Origin: Candidatus Roizmanbacteria bacterium CG_4_10_14_0_8_um_filter_39_9
Lineage (GTDB): Bacteria > Patescibacteriota > Microgenomatia > UBA1406 > GWC2-37-13
Assembly: GCA_002784505.1 (NCBI GenBank)
Contig: PFLF01000020.1
Span: forward strand, 1 to 10,166
DNA length: 10,166 nt
Direction: 5' to 3'
The notes beneath the pieces were generated by a model. That model searched no databases, was not told the DNA's origin, and was given only the letters and a program-made list of their open reading frames with translations. Position numbers and translations under genes: made by a program. Shown in pieces: positions 1-5,845 of the stretch. Position 1 is the stretch's first letter, and each line of letters starts with the position of its first letter.

Positions 1-1
1 A

Positions 2-151
2 TTTATTGGCGAAGTTGGGCTTCTGGGTGAAGTACGAAAAAGTTATCAAGAAGAAAAAATCATTCAAGAATCAAAAAGGCTGATGTTTAAAAATATTTAT
101 TCATCCAAAAACACCCATACTATAAAACAGATACGGGAAATTATTGTTTAA
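2..151 (+). CDS. radA: DNA repair protein RadA/Sms, C-terminal end (5' part outside window)
   Basis: The first 49 codons visible read in one frame to a TAA at 149-151. They begin FIGEVGLLGEVRK and end IKQIREIIV. The GE(V/I)GLxGEVR segment is characteristic of the C-terminal Lon-protease-like domain of RadA/Sms, which is followed in the family by a basic helix and a short strand, as here (QESKRLMFKNIYSS). RadA is a RecA-related ATPase that helps process recombination intermediates by driving branch migration. The zinc finger and Walker motifs would lie upstream and cannot be checked. The gene converges with the RodZ-like gene, and their 3' ends overlap by 11 bp. The identification rests on a short tail, but the motif is distinctive. 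Confidence 0.82.
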   Translation, partial: FIGEVGLLGEVRKSYQEEKIIQESKRLMFKNIYSSKNTHTIKQIREIIV

Positions 152-764
152 GAAAAAATTCTTTTGTTATTGTCGTCTTTTTCCCGTTAGCTCCGACCGC
201 TTCTATCGTTAATATATTTTTTTCTTGCTTCAAAGGAAAATCATATTCAAAAAATCCAGCCTTGTTTTGATAGATCCTCTCCCCGAATATATGAACAGAT
301 GCTTCCTTTTCTGTTTTACCGATAACCTTAATTTTATCAATATGCTTGAATGAACTTTGTTTTGGTTCAATAAGAAGCAGTTGCGGGGGAGTAAGATAGG
401 TAAATAGTTGAAAACCGAAATAGGTAACAAAAAAAAGACAGATGATAATCAGTCCAATCCTCACAATCTTTTTGGTGTCCGAAATGAGATAGCGGCTGGA
501 GACGCGTTTTTTAAAATGAATATCATCTTTTTGTTCATACTCACGTCTGAAAAAAGCTACCACCTTCTTTTCTTCCAGCCCTAAAAAACGTGCATAATTT
601 TTGATGATGCCTACTATGTAGATTTTTGAGGAAAAGATATTCCAGTTATTTTCTTCAACGGCCTTTAGAAACTGAGCACGGATTTTTATTTGCTTCTCAA
701 TGTGAGCCAAATCATATCCTTTGCGTATACGTTGTTTTTGTAGTAACTCTCCTACTGAAAGCAT
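141..764 (-). CDS. RodZ-like membrane protein with N-terminal HTH domain
   Basis: The protein has 207 residues. Residues 1-70 form an HTH_25/RodZ-type helix-turn-helix (GELLQKQRIRKGYDLAHIEKQ, then the hallmark YIVGIIKNYARFLGL). A basic juxtamembrane stretch (KKR, KK, about 85-99) leads into one hydrophobic membrane segment at about 100-124. The remaining 80 residues look like an extracytoplasmic beta-sandwich of the Glucodextranase-B/Ig-like kind (IEPKQSSFKHIDKIKVIGKT, GFFEYDFPLKQEKNILTIEA). RodZ links MreB filaments to the cell-wall elongation machinery, with the HTH contacting MreB rather than DNA. This protein is shorter than E. coli RodZ and no MreB gene is in view, so a role in cell shape is inferred from architecture. 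It starts 6 nt after the efp stop and is probably cotranscribed with efp. An AAAGGG about 12 nt before the ATG is at best a weak ribosome binding site. Confidence 0.78.
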   Translation of the reverse strand: MLSVGELLQKQRIRKGYDLAHIEKQIKIRAQFLKAVEENNWNIFSSKIYIVGIIKNYARFLGLEEKKVVAFFRREYEQKDDIHFKKRVSSRYLISDTKKIVRIGLIIICLFFVTYFGFQLFTYLTPPQLLLIEPKQSSFKHIDKIKVIGKTEKEASVHIFGERIYQNKAGFFEYDFPLKQEKNILTIEAVGANGKKTTITKEFFLKQ

Positions 765-770
765 AAGATT

Positions 771-1337
771 TTATCCCTTTACCCGTTCGCCATAATCTCC
801 GGTCTCAGGATTGACCGTAATTGTGTCTCCAATTTTGCAAAAGATAGGAACCATCACCATTACTCCCGTTTCGACTTTTGCTGATTTTTTTGCACCGGAC
901 ACCGTATCACCTTTTACCGCATCTTCCGTCTCAATAATTTTAAGTTTAACGCTCAGTGCAGGACGCATGGTAAGTGGCTTTTCATCATGTACATAAACAA
1001 AATAGGAGTTTCCTTCCTTCATAAATTTGGCCGCTTCACCCACAACGCCTATTAACAATGTGTATTGGTTATAGGTTCGGGGGTTCATAAAATAGAGAAG
1101 TTCATTGTCTTTATATAAATATTGCATTTCAAGACACTCAACATCAAGAACGTCCACATCTTCATTTGATTTAAATGCATACTCGATATTTTTTGCAGTA
1201 ATAATATTTTTGATTCGTGCCTTCATCAATGCTGACCCTTTTCCGGGAGAATAAAAATCAGCTTTCTGAATCTGCCATATATCACCCTGGTATCTAATAA
1301 ACTCGCCCTTTTTGAGACTTCCCGCATTTGTTTTCAT
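771..1337 (-). CDS. efp: Elongation factor P
   Basis: The 188 residues match full-length bacterial EF-P. The N-terminal KOW-like domain (KKGEFIRYQGDIWQIQKADFYSPGKGSA) is followed by the OB domain (ECLEMQYLYKDNELLYFMNPRTYNQY) and the C-terminal OB domain (VKGDTVSGAKKSAKVETGVMVMVPIFCKIGDTITVNPETGDYGERV), which carries the family signature. EF-P binds between the P and E sites and rescues ribosomes stalled on polyproline. The loop tip is P31-G32-K33-G34, so the usual modified lysine is present as K33. No EpmA, EpmB or YmfI modification gene is in the window. The ATG at 1335-1337 is chosen because an in-frame stop lies five codons upstream. A strong sigma70-type promoter lies about 60 bp upstream, and the RodZ-like gene follows after 6 nt. 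Confidence 0.96.
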   Translation of the reverse strand: MKTNAGSLKKGEFIRYQGDIWQIQKADFYSPGKGSALMKARIKNIITAKNIEYAFKSNEDVDVLDVECLEMQYLYKDNELLYFMNPRTYNQYTLLIGVVGEAAKFMKEGNSYFVYVHDEKPLTMRPALSVKLKIIETEDAVKGDTVSGAKKSAKVETGVMVMVPIFCKIGDTITVNPETGDYGERVKG

Positions 1338-1340
1338 GTA

Positions 1341-1359
1341 AATTATTAATTAATAATTA
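1341..1359 (-). promoter_or_regulatory. AT-rich palindrome in efp leader
   Basis: Positions 1341-1358 form a perfect 18-bp palindrome (AATTATTAATTAATAATT), ending 4 bases before the efp ATG, where a Shine-Dalgarno sequence would be expected. No purine-rich ribosome binding site is present. The 14-mer TAATTATTAATTAA (minus strand, 1346-1359) recurs exactly in the dnaK leader (4372-4385). It could be an unstructured A/U-rich translation-enhancing tract or an operator. Low-complexity coincidence is also possible. Confidence 0.35.
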
Positions 1360-1394
1360 GCGCTTGTGATTCCGGCACACTCGGATCAGCCCAT

Positions 1395-1424
1395 ATTGTA
1401 CCGCCTCAATAAACCCTTTGTCAA
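1395..1424 (-). promoter_or_regulatory. sigma70-type promoter for efp
   Basis: On the minus strand TTGACA (1419-1424, perfect -35) and TACAAT (1395-1400, 5/6 match to -10) are separated by 18 bp. Transcription would start near 1388, giving a leader of about 51 nt before efp. The promoter begins immediately after the dnaJ stop codon. I see no convincing terminator between dnaJ and efp, so heat-shock transcripts may also read through. The hexamers and spacer length are identical to those of the hrcA promoter. Confidence 0.75.
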
Positions 1425-1440
1425 TTGGATGTGTCTACTT

Positions 1441-2307
1441 TCATGTTAATTCTTTTTCAAGTTCTTCAAGAAGTTTCCTTCCTTTTGAAGAAATATGATC
1501 AGGAACTTTGATTTTATAGACAACATATTCATCCCCTTTTCGGTTTGATTGAGGGAATATAATGCCTTGACCACGCAACCGTACTGTTGTACCATGTTGT
1601 GTTCCAGGTCTGATCCGGAGCTGAACTGTCCCATCAATTGTTGGAACATCGACAACCCCACCGGTCACCGCAGTCCCATACGAAATCTCCTGTTCAACAT
1701 ACACATCCTGCCCTTCTCTTTTAAATTTGTGATGTGGCCTTACACGCACCAATACATCAAATTCAGAAAATCGAATTCTCATATTGTCATCAACGCCTGC
1801 CGGTACTTTTATGGTCTTTTGTTTCCCCTTAATTACGGTTTCCTTCTCGACTCCATGTACCGCCTCCTCAAATGTCAGGCCCATCTGATAAACTTCGTGA
1901 CGTTTTGCCCGTGTTCTTGCCTGCCCTCCTCCAAAAAATTGTTCAAAAATATCAAAAGGGTCTGAGAATCCGCCCATATCAAATCCTTCAAACGGATTTC
2001 CTCCACTGGATGATGAATAGGTGTAACTAAATGGCCCTCCCTGTTGATGTCCGTATGGAGATCCACCTCCGGATGCTTTCCCATATCCGCCTTTTTCAAA
2101 TGCATCTTTACCATATTGGTCATACATTTGACGCTTATTGGTATCGCTTAATACTTCATATGCCTTGTTTATTTCTTTAAACTTTTCGGTCGCACCAGCC
2201 GCTTTATTTCGATCCGGGTGCCACTCTAAAGCCTTTTTGCGGTATGCCGCTTTAAGCTGCGAGTCGCTCGCATCCTTTGTAACACCTAATAGTTCGTAAT
2301 AATCCAT
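1441..2307 (-). CDS. dnaJ: DnaJ-family co-chaperone lacking the zinc finger (class II / CbpA-like)
   Basis: The protein has 288 residues. Residues 1-70 are a complete J domain (MDYYELLGV, HPD at 30-32, KFKEINKAYEVLSD). A Gly/Phe/Ser-rich linker spans about 72-128. Two C-terminal substrate-binding domains follow (MGLTFEEAVHGVEKE at 142-156; VPAGVDDNMRIRF at 168-180; GGVVDVPTIDGTVQLRIRPGTQHG at 216-239). There are no CxxCxGxG repeats, so this is a class II J protein rather than classical DnaJ. The usual glycine-rich loop after the VPAGVDD segment is also absent (RFSEFDVLVRVRPH). It stimulates DnaK ATPase through the HPD motif and delivers substrates. It is the last gene of hrcA-grpE-dnaK-dnaJ, separated from dnaK by 156 bp containing a MITE-like element. 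No Shine-Dalgarno sequence precedes the ATG. It may be the only DnaJ partner of this DnaK, given its operon position. Confidence 0.92.
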   Translation of the reverse strand: MDYYELLGVTKDASDSQLKAAYRKKALEWHPDRNKAAGATEKFKEINKAYEVLSDTNKRQMYDQYGKDAFEKGGYGKASGGGSPYGHQQGGPFSYTYSSSSGGNPFEGFDMGGFSDPFDIFEQFFGGGQARTRAKRHEVYQMGLTFEEAVHGVEKETVIKGKQKTIKVPAGVDDNMRIRFSEFDVLVRVRPHHKFKREGQDVYVEQEISYGTAVTGGVVDVPTIDGTVQLRIRPGTQHGTTVRLRGQGIIFPQSNRKGDEYVVYKIKVPDHISSKGRKLLEELEKELT

Positions 2308-2353
2308 AGACTATAAGAGAACAACTAATATGAAACAATACTATATAAGCGAA

Positions 2354-2432
2354 GACAGATATTTTTTGCGACCTGCCTGCCGGCAGGCAGGCTTGGGGAC
2401 ACAAATCCCACCGGAGCAAAAAAATATCTGTC
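2354..2432. mobile_element. 79-bp MITE-like element between dnaK and dnaJ
   Basis: Terminal inverted repeats GACAGATATTTTTTGC (2354-2369) and GCAAAAAAATATCTGTC (2416-2432) match along their whole length apart from one extra A. The 7-mer AAGCGAA abuts both ends exactly (2347-2353 and 2433-2439), as expected for a target-site duplication. Inside are a perfect 20-bp GC-rich palindrome (2372-2391) and a small GGG/CCC hairpin (2396-2409). There is no room for a transposase, so it would have to be moved in trans. As RNA it would fold into a long stem with two arms and could affect dnaK-dnaJ mRNA processing. It could instead be a locally evolved stem-loop, but the matched flanking repeats argue for insertion. 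Confidence 0.6.
2372..2391. repeat. GC-rich palindromic repeat (TGCCTGCCGGCAGGCA core)
   Basis: Ten bases, CCTGCCTGCC at 2372-2381, are followed directly by their reverse complement at 2382-2391, giving a perfect 20-bp palindrome within the MITE-like element. It contrasts strongly with the AT-rich surroundings. A second copy of the core, differing only at the two central bases, lies inside the metallo-beta-lactamase-fold gene at 9445-9460. I associate this repeat type with Patescibacteria genomes; that is recall, not a search result. Confidence 0.75.
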
Positions 2433-2463
2433 AAGCGAATAATATCTGAATTTCCAACCGGAT

Positions 2464-4359
2464 TTATTTCACAACTTCACCTTCTTCAACATCCTTCTTT
2501 TCGGAAGGACCAGGGCCCTCGTTTTTTGGTTCTTCACTTTTTACACCCTGCGCTTGTTCTTTGCCTTTTTGCTCATACATATACTTTCCAATTTTCTGGA
2601 GTTCATCAGAAAGTGCCGTTGTCTTTTCTTCAACTTCCGCCTTAGTCCCCTTTTCCTTTGCCTCTTTCAGTTCTTTCATTTTTTTCTCAATTGTTTCTTT
2701 CAGCTCCTTTGGTACTTTGTCGCCCGCATCTTTAAGTGATTTTTCACTTGTGTAAATCAGATTTTCGGCTTTATTTTTCACTTCAATCTTTTCTTTTTCT
2801 TCAGCATCTTCTTTTGCATGCTGCTCCGCTTCGGTCTTCATTTTTTCTACCTGATCTTTCGACAGCCCGGTCGAACCAGTGATTTTTATTGCTTGGGTTT
2901 TTCCAGACGCCTTGTCTTTTGCGGTTACGGTTAAAATTCCGGACGCATCAATGTCAAAGGCTACCTCAACCTGAGGAACTCCACGAGGTGCCGGTGGAAT
3001 ACCATCAAGGATAAATCTTCCCAATGACTTGTTATCTCGGGCAAGAGGCCTTTCTCCTTGGACTATGTGAATCTCAACCTGTGTCTGATTGTCACCTGCA
3101 GTTGAAAATATCTCAGATTTAGTTGTAGGAATTGTTGTGTTTCTGTTAATAAGTGGTGTTGCGACGCCGCCTAATGTTTCTACACCAAGGGTAAGTGGAG
3201 TAACATCAAGAAGAACTACATCTTTTGTCTCGCCTGTTAATACTCCCGCCTGAATTGCGGCACCGACTGCCACCACCTCATCTGGATTAACTGATCGGTT
3301 TGGTTCTTTCCCGAAGAATTCCTTAACCTTATCAAATACCTTTGGCATTCGTGTCATTCCTCCCACAAGGACTATTTCATTTATGTCTGATGCCTTCATC
3401 TTTGCATCTTTCAAACATGCCTTTACCGGTTCAAATGTTTTATCTATGAGTCCCCCGACGAGCGTTTCTAGTTTTGCACGACTTATTTTCAAAACAAGGT
3501 GTTGTGGCTGACCGTCCTTAACGGTAATAAAGGGCAGATTAACCTCCGCTTCCATGGAAGAAGAGAGTTCTATTTTTGCTTTTTCTGCCGCATCTCGCAA
3601 TCTTTGCAGTGCCTGCGGATCTTTCCGCAAATCAACACCATTTTCTTTTTTGAACTCATCGGCAATATAATCCAATATAACCTTATCAAAATCGTCTCCT
3701 CCCAAATGAGTATCGCCGTTTGTTGATTTAACTTGAAATACACCATCACCAAGTTCAAGAATGGTTACGTCAAATGTCCCTCCTCCTAAATCATAAACGA
3801 CTATGGTATGAGTATTTTTTTTATCCAATCCATATGCAAGTGCTGCCGCTGTTGGTTCATTTATGATACGGACCACCTCAAGTCCGGCAACTTCTCCCGC
3901 CTGCTTAGTCGCCTGACGCTGTGAATCATCAAAATATGCTGGAACGGTAATGACTGCCTTCTCCACCTTTTCACCCAAATATGCCTCTGCATCCGTCTTG
4001 ATTTTTTGCAAGATCATTGCTGAAATTTCCTGAGGAGTATATATCTTTCCGGCAACTTCGACTGCAACTGCCCCATCTTTTCCTTCAACGATTTTATAAG
4101 GAAGCCATTTTGAATCTTCTTTTACGGAAGCGTCAGAATACCTTCTTCCCATAAGCCTTTTAATGGAGAAAATGGTGTTTTTCGGATTGATAACCATTTG
4201 ACGTTTTGCAACATCTCCGACTATCCGCTTTATGGGGTCAATGACTGAAGGAATAACATTCCGCCCTTCTTGGGAATGAATAACTTTGGGTTTTCCTCCC
4301 TCCATAACCGCAACACACGAGTTGGTTGTACCGAGATCGATTCCAATTACTTTTGACAT
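2464..4359 (-). CDS. dnaK: Chaperone protein DnaK (Hsp70)
   Basis: The protein has 631 residues, full length for the family. The ATPase domain shows IDLGTTNS (7-14), the catalytic-type lysine in FSIKRLMG (K67), DLGGGTFDV (190-198, with T195 matching the autophosphorylated Thr) and VGGMTRMP (332-339). The hydrophobic interdomain linker VVLLDVTPL is at 381-389. The substrate-binding beta domain follows (VQGERPLARDNKSLGRF), then a helical lid (about 500-600) and an acidic tail ending EEGEVVK. The segment RYSDASVKEDSKWLPYKI after residue 72 corresponds to the insertion found in Gram-negative-type DnaK. DnaK binds exposed hydrophobic peptides in an ATP cycle driven by DnaJ and GrpE, both encoded beside it. 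The ATG at 4357-4359 gives the standard MSKVIGIDLG start. There is no Shine-Dalgarno sequence; the 45-bp leader is almost pure A/T. Confidence 0.98.
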   Translation of the reverse strand: MSKVIGIDLGTTNSCVAVMEGGKPKVIHSQEGRNVIPSVIDPIKRIVGDVAKRQMVINPKNTIFSIKRLMGRRYSDASVKEDSKWLPYKIVEGKDGAVAVEVAGKIYTPQEISAMILQKIKTDAEAYLGEKVEKAVITVPAYFDDSQRQATKQAGEVAGLEVVRIINEPTAAALAYGLDKKNTHTIVVYDLGGGTFDVTILELGDGVFQVKSTNGDTHLGGDDFDKVILDYIADEFKKENGVDLRKDPQALQRLRDAAEKAKIELSSSMEAEVNLPFITVKDGQPQHLVLKISRAKLETLVGGLIDKTFEPVKACLKDAKMKASDINEIVLVGGMTRMPKVFDKVKEFFGKEPNRSVNPDEVVAVGAAIQAGVLTGETKDVVLLDVTPLTLGVETLGGVATPLINRNTTIPTTKSEIFSTAGDNQTQVEIHIVQGERPLARDNKSLGRFILDGIPPAPRGVPQVEVAFDIDASGILTVTAKDKASGKTQAIKITGSTGLSKDQVEKMKTEAEQHAKEDAEEKEKIEVKNKAENLIYTSEKSLKDAGDKVPKELKETIEKKMKELKEAKEKGTKAEVEEKTTALSDELQKIGKYMYEQKGKEQAQGVKSEEPKNEGPGPSEKKDVEEGEVVK

Positions 4360-4371
4360 AAGATATAAAAG

Positions 4372-4385
4372 TTAATTAATAATTA
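4372..4385 (-). promoter_or_regulatory. AT-rich leader motif upstream of dnaK
   Basis: TAATTATTAATTAA on the minus strand lies 12 nt before the dnaK ATG and is identical to the 14-mer 8 nt before the efp ATG. The grpE-dnaK gap (4360-4404) contains essentially only A and T, with no recognisable ribosome binding site and no convincing -35/-10 pair. It may provide an unstructured ribosome landing site. The function is inferred and the match could be chance in AT-rich sequence. Confidence 0.3.
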
Positions 4386-4404
4386 AATTTAAATTTATAA
4401 TGTT

Positions 4405-4920
4405 TTATTTCTCTTTTATCTTGTCCGTTTTTTTGCTTACGGTAACATGAGCCGGCCGGACTATTTTACCGTTTAAATTATATCCTTTTCGAAGTACTTT
4501 TACGACAATACCATCTTTTTCTCCTTCGACCATATCAACAACTTCGGCTGTATAAGGATCATATGCCTTTTGAGTTACATCAAGCTCGTGCAATCCCTCG
4601 TCTTCGAGTAATTTCATAAATGAATTTTTTATCATTTTCAAATTTTCATCTTTTACAAACAACTCCGCTTTGTCTAAATTATCAAGAAACGATACAAGTT
4701 TCATCATGAGCTGCATATTGGCATTTTTTACCAGCTCTTCCCGTTGGATAAAAACCCGCTTTTCAAAATTCTGGTAATCGGCAAGGGCCCTCAAATATTT
4801 TATTTTGTATTCTTGGACACTTTGTTCCTTTATTTCTAATTCTTTTTTCAACAGGACTATTTCTTCAAGGGATTTCTTTAATTCAGCTTCAATATTGGGA
4901 TTTTTTTGAACTTGAGACAT
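4405..4920 (-). CDS. grpE: Nucleotide exchange factor GrpE
   Basis: The 171 residues have standard GrpE architecture. A long N-terminal coiled coil (EAELKKSLEEIVLLKKELEI, then YLRALADYQNFEKRV at about 44-58) forms the dimer stalk. A helical segment follows (MKLVSFLDNLDKAE). The C-terminal beta domain carries the family signature, ending VLRKGYNLNGKIVRPAHVTV. GrpE releases ADP from DnaK and acts as a thermosensor in some bacteria. It lies between hrcA (17-nt gap upstream) and dnaK (45-nt gap downstream) in the classical heat-shock order. The ATG at 4918-4920 has no Shine-Dalgarno sequence, so translation may depend on coupling to hrcA. Confidence 0.96.
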   Translation of the reverse strand: MSQVQKNPNIEAELKKSLEEIVLLKKELEIKEQSVQEYKIKYLRALADYQNFEKRVFIQREELVKNANMQLMMKLVSFLDNLDKAELFVKDENLKMIKNSFMKLLEDEGLHELDVTQKAYDPYTAEVVDMVEGEKDGIVVKVLRKGYNLNGKIVRPAHVTVSKKTDKIKEK

Positions 4921-4937
4921 ACGTATGACTTAACAAA

Positions 4938-5678
4938 TTATAAATTTTGTGTTTTTACAATTTCTTCGAGCAGTGATGCAAAATATTTCACCTGAGGAGC
5001 AATCACTTCATAGGGCATCCTTTTGGGACCGACTACTCCTATGATCCCCTTTATATTATTACCGGCAAACTCACCAAACACACTGGAACATGAATCATAC
5101 ATCGGATCAACAATTTCTTCATCGCCCAGCATAAAGTATATATCACCGTCAAATTTTTCAAAAAGAGTTGAGATCCGGTCCCAATAATTTATCTCCTCAA
5201 GGTGTTGAAATAATATGCGTTCCATTTCGTGGTTGATAAATTCGTGAATGTTAAGCATATTGGATAGACCTGCAAAATACATCTCTCCCTTATTTGTTGC
5301 TGCAACGGATACCAAGCCAGTACGATTTGCCAACACTTTTGTTGCCTGCGAAAACAAACTGTGCCGTTCAGTCCGGTCATCCCATACGCTATTTTTGTAT
5401 GCTACCTCGTCTGCTGTCGATAGCTCTTTTTCCTTCATGAGCTTATTGACATAAAATCGGAATCCCTTAGCCGATGGAATTCTTCCTGATGAAAAATGGG
5501 TTTTCTTTAAATATCCTTTTTTTGCGAGCATAACCATTTCATTTCGGATCGTTGCAGGTGAAACGCCCAGCTTATACTTCTTTTCCAGTATTTCCGACCC
5601 TACCGGCTCTCCGGTATCGGAATACTCTTTGATAATGGTTTTCAAGATTTCAACCTGCCTGAGTGTTAAATCGTCCAT
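4938..5678 (-). CDS. hrcA: Heat-inducible transcription repressor HrcA (short form)
   Basis: The protein has 246 residues. Residues 1-80 form the winged-helix DNA-binding region with clear family blocks: LTLRQVEILKTIIKEYSDTGEPVGS, LGVSPATIRNEMVMLAKKGYL and SSGRIPSAKGFRFYVNKL. The rest matches the GAF-like effector domain, ending with the diagnostic IGVVGPKRMPYEVIAPQVKYFASLLEEIV. HrcA is about 340 residues in Bacillus, so roughly 90 are missing, mainly from the central inserted dimerisation region and the preceding linker. HrcA binds CIRCE operators and is kept active by chaperones. A diverged CIRCE site lies 23 bp upstream of its own start. It is the first gene of hrcA-grpE-dnaK-dnaJ. No Shine-Dalgarno sequence is visible in the predicted 22-nt leader. 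Confidence 0.95.
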   Translation of the reverse strand: MDDLTLRQVEILKTIIKEYSDTGEPVGSEILEKKYKLGVSPATIRNEMVMLAKKGYLKKTHFSSGRIPSAKGFRFYVNKLMKEKELSTADEVAYKNSVWDDRTERHSLFSQATKVLANRTGLVSVAATNKGEMYFAGLSNMLNIHEFINHEMERILFQHLEEINYWDRISTLFEKFDGDIYFMLGDEEIVDPMYDSCSSVFGEFAGNNIKGIIGVVGPKRMPYEVIAPQVKYFASLLEEIVKTQNL

Positions 5679-5700
5679 AATATTTTAGATAAGTTCAACA

Positions 5701-5727
5701 TTAGCAATTGTAATATATCTCTGCTAA
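5701..5727. promoter_or_regulatory. Diverged CIRCE operator (HrcA binding site)
   Basis: TTAGCAATT - 9 bp - CTCTGCTAA matches the layout of the CIRCE consensus TTAGCACTC-N9-GAGTGCTAA. The outer six bases of each arm (TTAGCA/TGCTAA) and the 9-bp spacer are exact. The inner three bases of each arm are changed and do not pair with one another. It overlaps the -10 box of the hrcA promoter and lies 23 bp upstream of the hrcA ATG, the expected place for autorepression of the heat-shock operon. Confidence 0.85.
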
Positions 5728-5736
5728 TTTTGTCAA
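5707..5736 (-). promoter_or_regulatory. sigma70-type promoter for hrcA-grpE-dnaK-dnaJ
   Basis: On the minus strand TTGACA (5731-5736) and TACAAT (5707-5712) are separated by 18 bp, identical in hexamers and spacing to the efp promoter. Transcription would start near 5700, giving a leader of about 22 nt. The CIRCE operator covers the spacer and the -10 box, so bound HrcA would block RNA polymerase. Confidence 0.8.
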
Positions 5737-5738
5737 GA

Positions 5739-5767
5739 GCAATTTTGCAAATAAATTACGAAATTGC
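5739..5767. repeat. GCAATTT/AAATTGC inverted repeat
   Basis: GCAATTT (5739-5745) and AAATTGC (5761-5767) are perfect 7-bp inverted repeats separated by 15 bp, between the hrcA promoter and the GC-rich nested hairpin. The repeat lies just upstream of the hrcA -35 box on the minus strand. Its role is unknown; it may be part of the possible inserted element. Confidence 0.35.
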
Positions 5768-5772
5768 CCGCA

Positions 5773-5845
5773 GACCCCGTAGACTCGCCCCTCGGGAGTG
5801 CGAGGCTGTAAGCCTTCAAACCGAGGAAAGAGTTCTACTGGGGTC
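5773..5845. repeat. Nested GC-rich hairpin in hrcA/NUDIX intergenic region
   Basis: Three concentric inverted repeats are visible. The outer pairs GACCCC-GTAGA-CTC (5773-5786) with GAG-T-TCTAC-T-GGGGTC (5830-5845), with two single-base bulges. The middle pairs CCTCGG (5790-5795) with CCGAGG (5821-5826). The inner is AGGCT-GTA-AGCCT (5803-5815). An alternative pairing also exists (CTCGC 5784-5788 with GCGAG 5800-5804). The base composition is far richer in GC than its neighbours. The region is flanked by 9-bp direct repeats GTCAAGAGC (5732-5740 and 5843-5851), suggesting insertion of about 100 bp. It could also be a structured leader or a processing site. Confidence 0.6.

Noticed and set aside
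1549..1965. A 138-codon open frame on the + strand antisense to dnaJ
   Set aside because: It lies wholly inside a well-supported dnaJ. The translation is Cys/His/Tyr-rich with no domain-like pattern, and no promoter or ribosome site is seen.
2354..2432. The dnaK-dnaJ inverted repeat as a simple intrinsic terminator
   Set aside because: The T-run is inside the stem arm rather than after the hairpin on the minus strand, and the exact flanking direct repeats are better explained by insertion.
2252..2434. A 60-codon minus-strand open frame crossing the dnaK-dnaJ gap
   Set aside because: It arises from reading the MITE-like palindrome (ACLPAGRSQ) and overlaps the dnaJ start. There is no sign of a real protein.
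2429..2434. TTGACA on the minus strand at the edge of the MITE-like element as a dnaJ promoter
   Set aside because: No acceptable -10 lies 16-19 bp downstream; that stretch is the T-run and GC-rich centre of the element.
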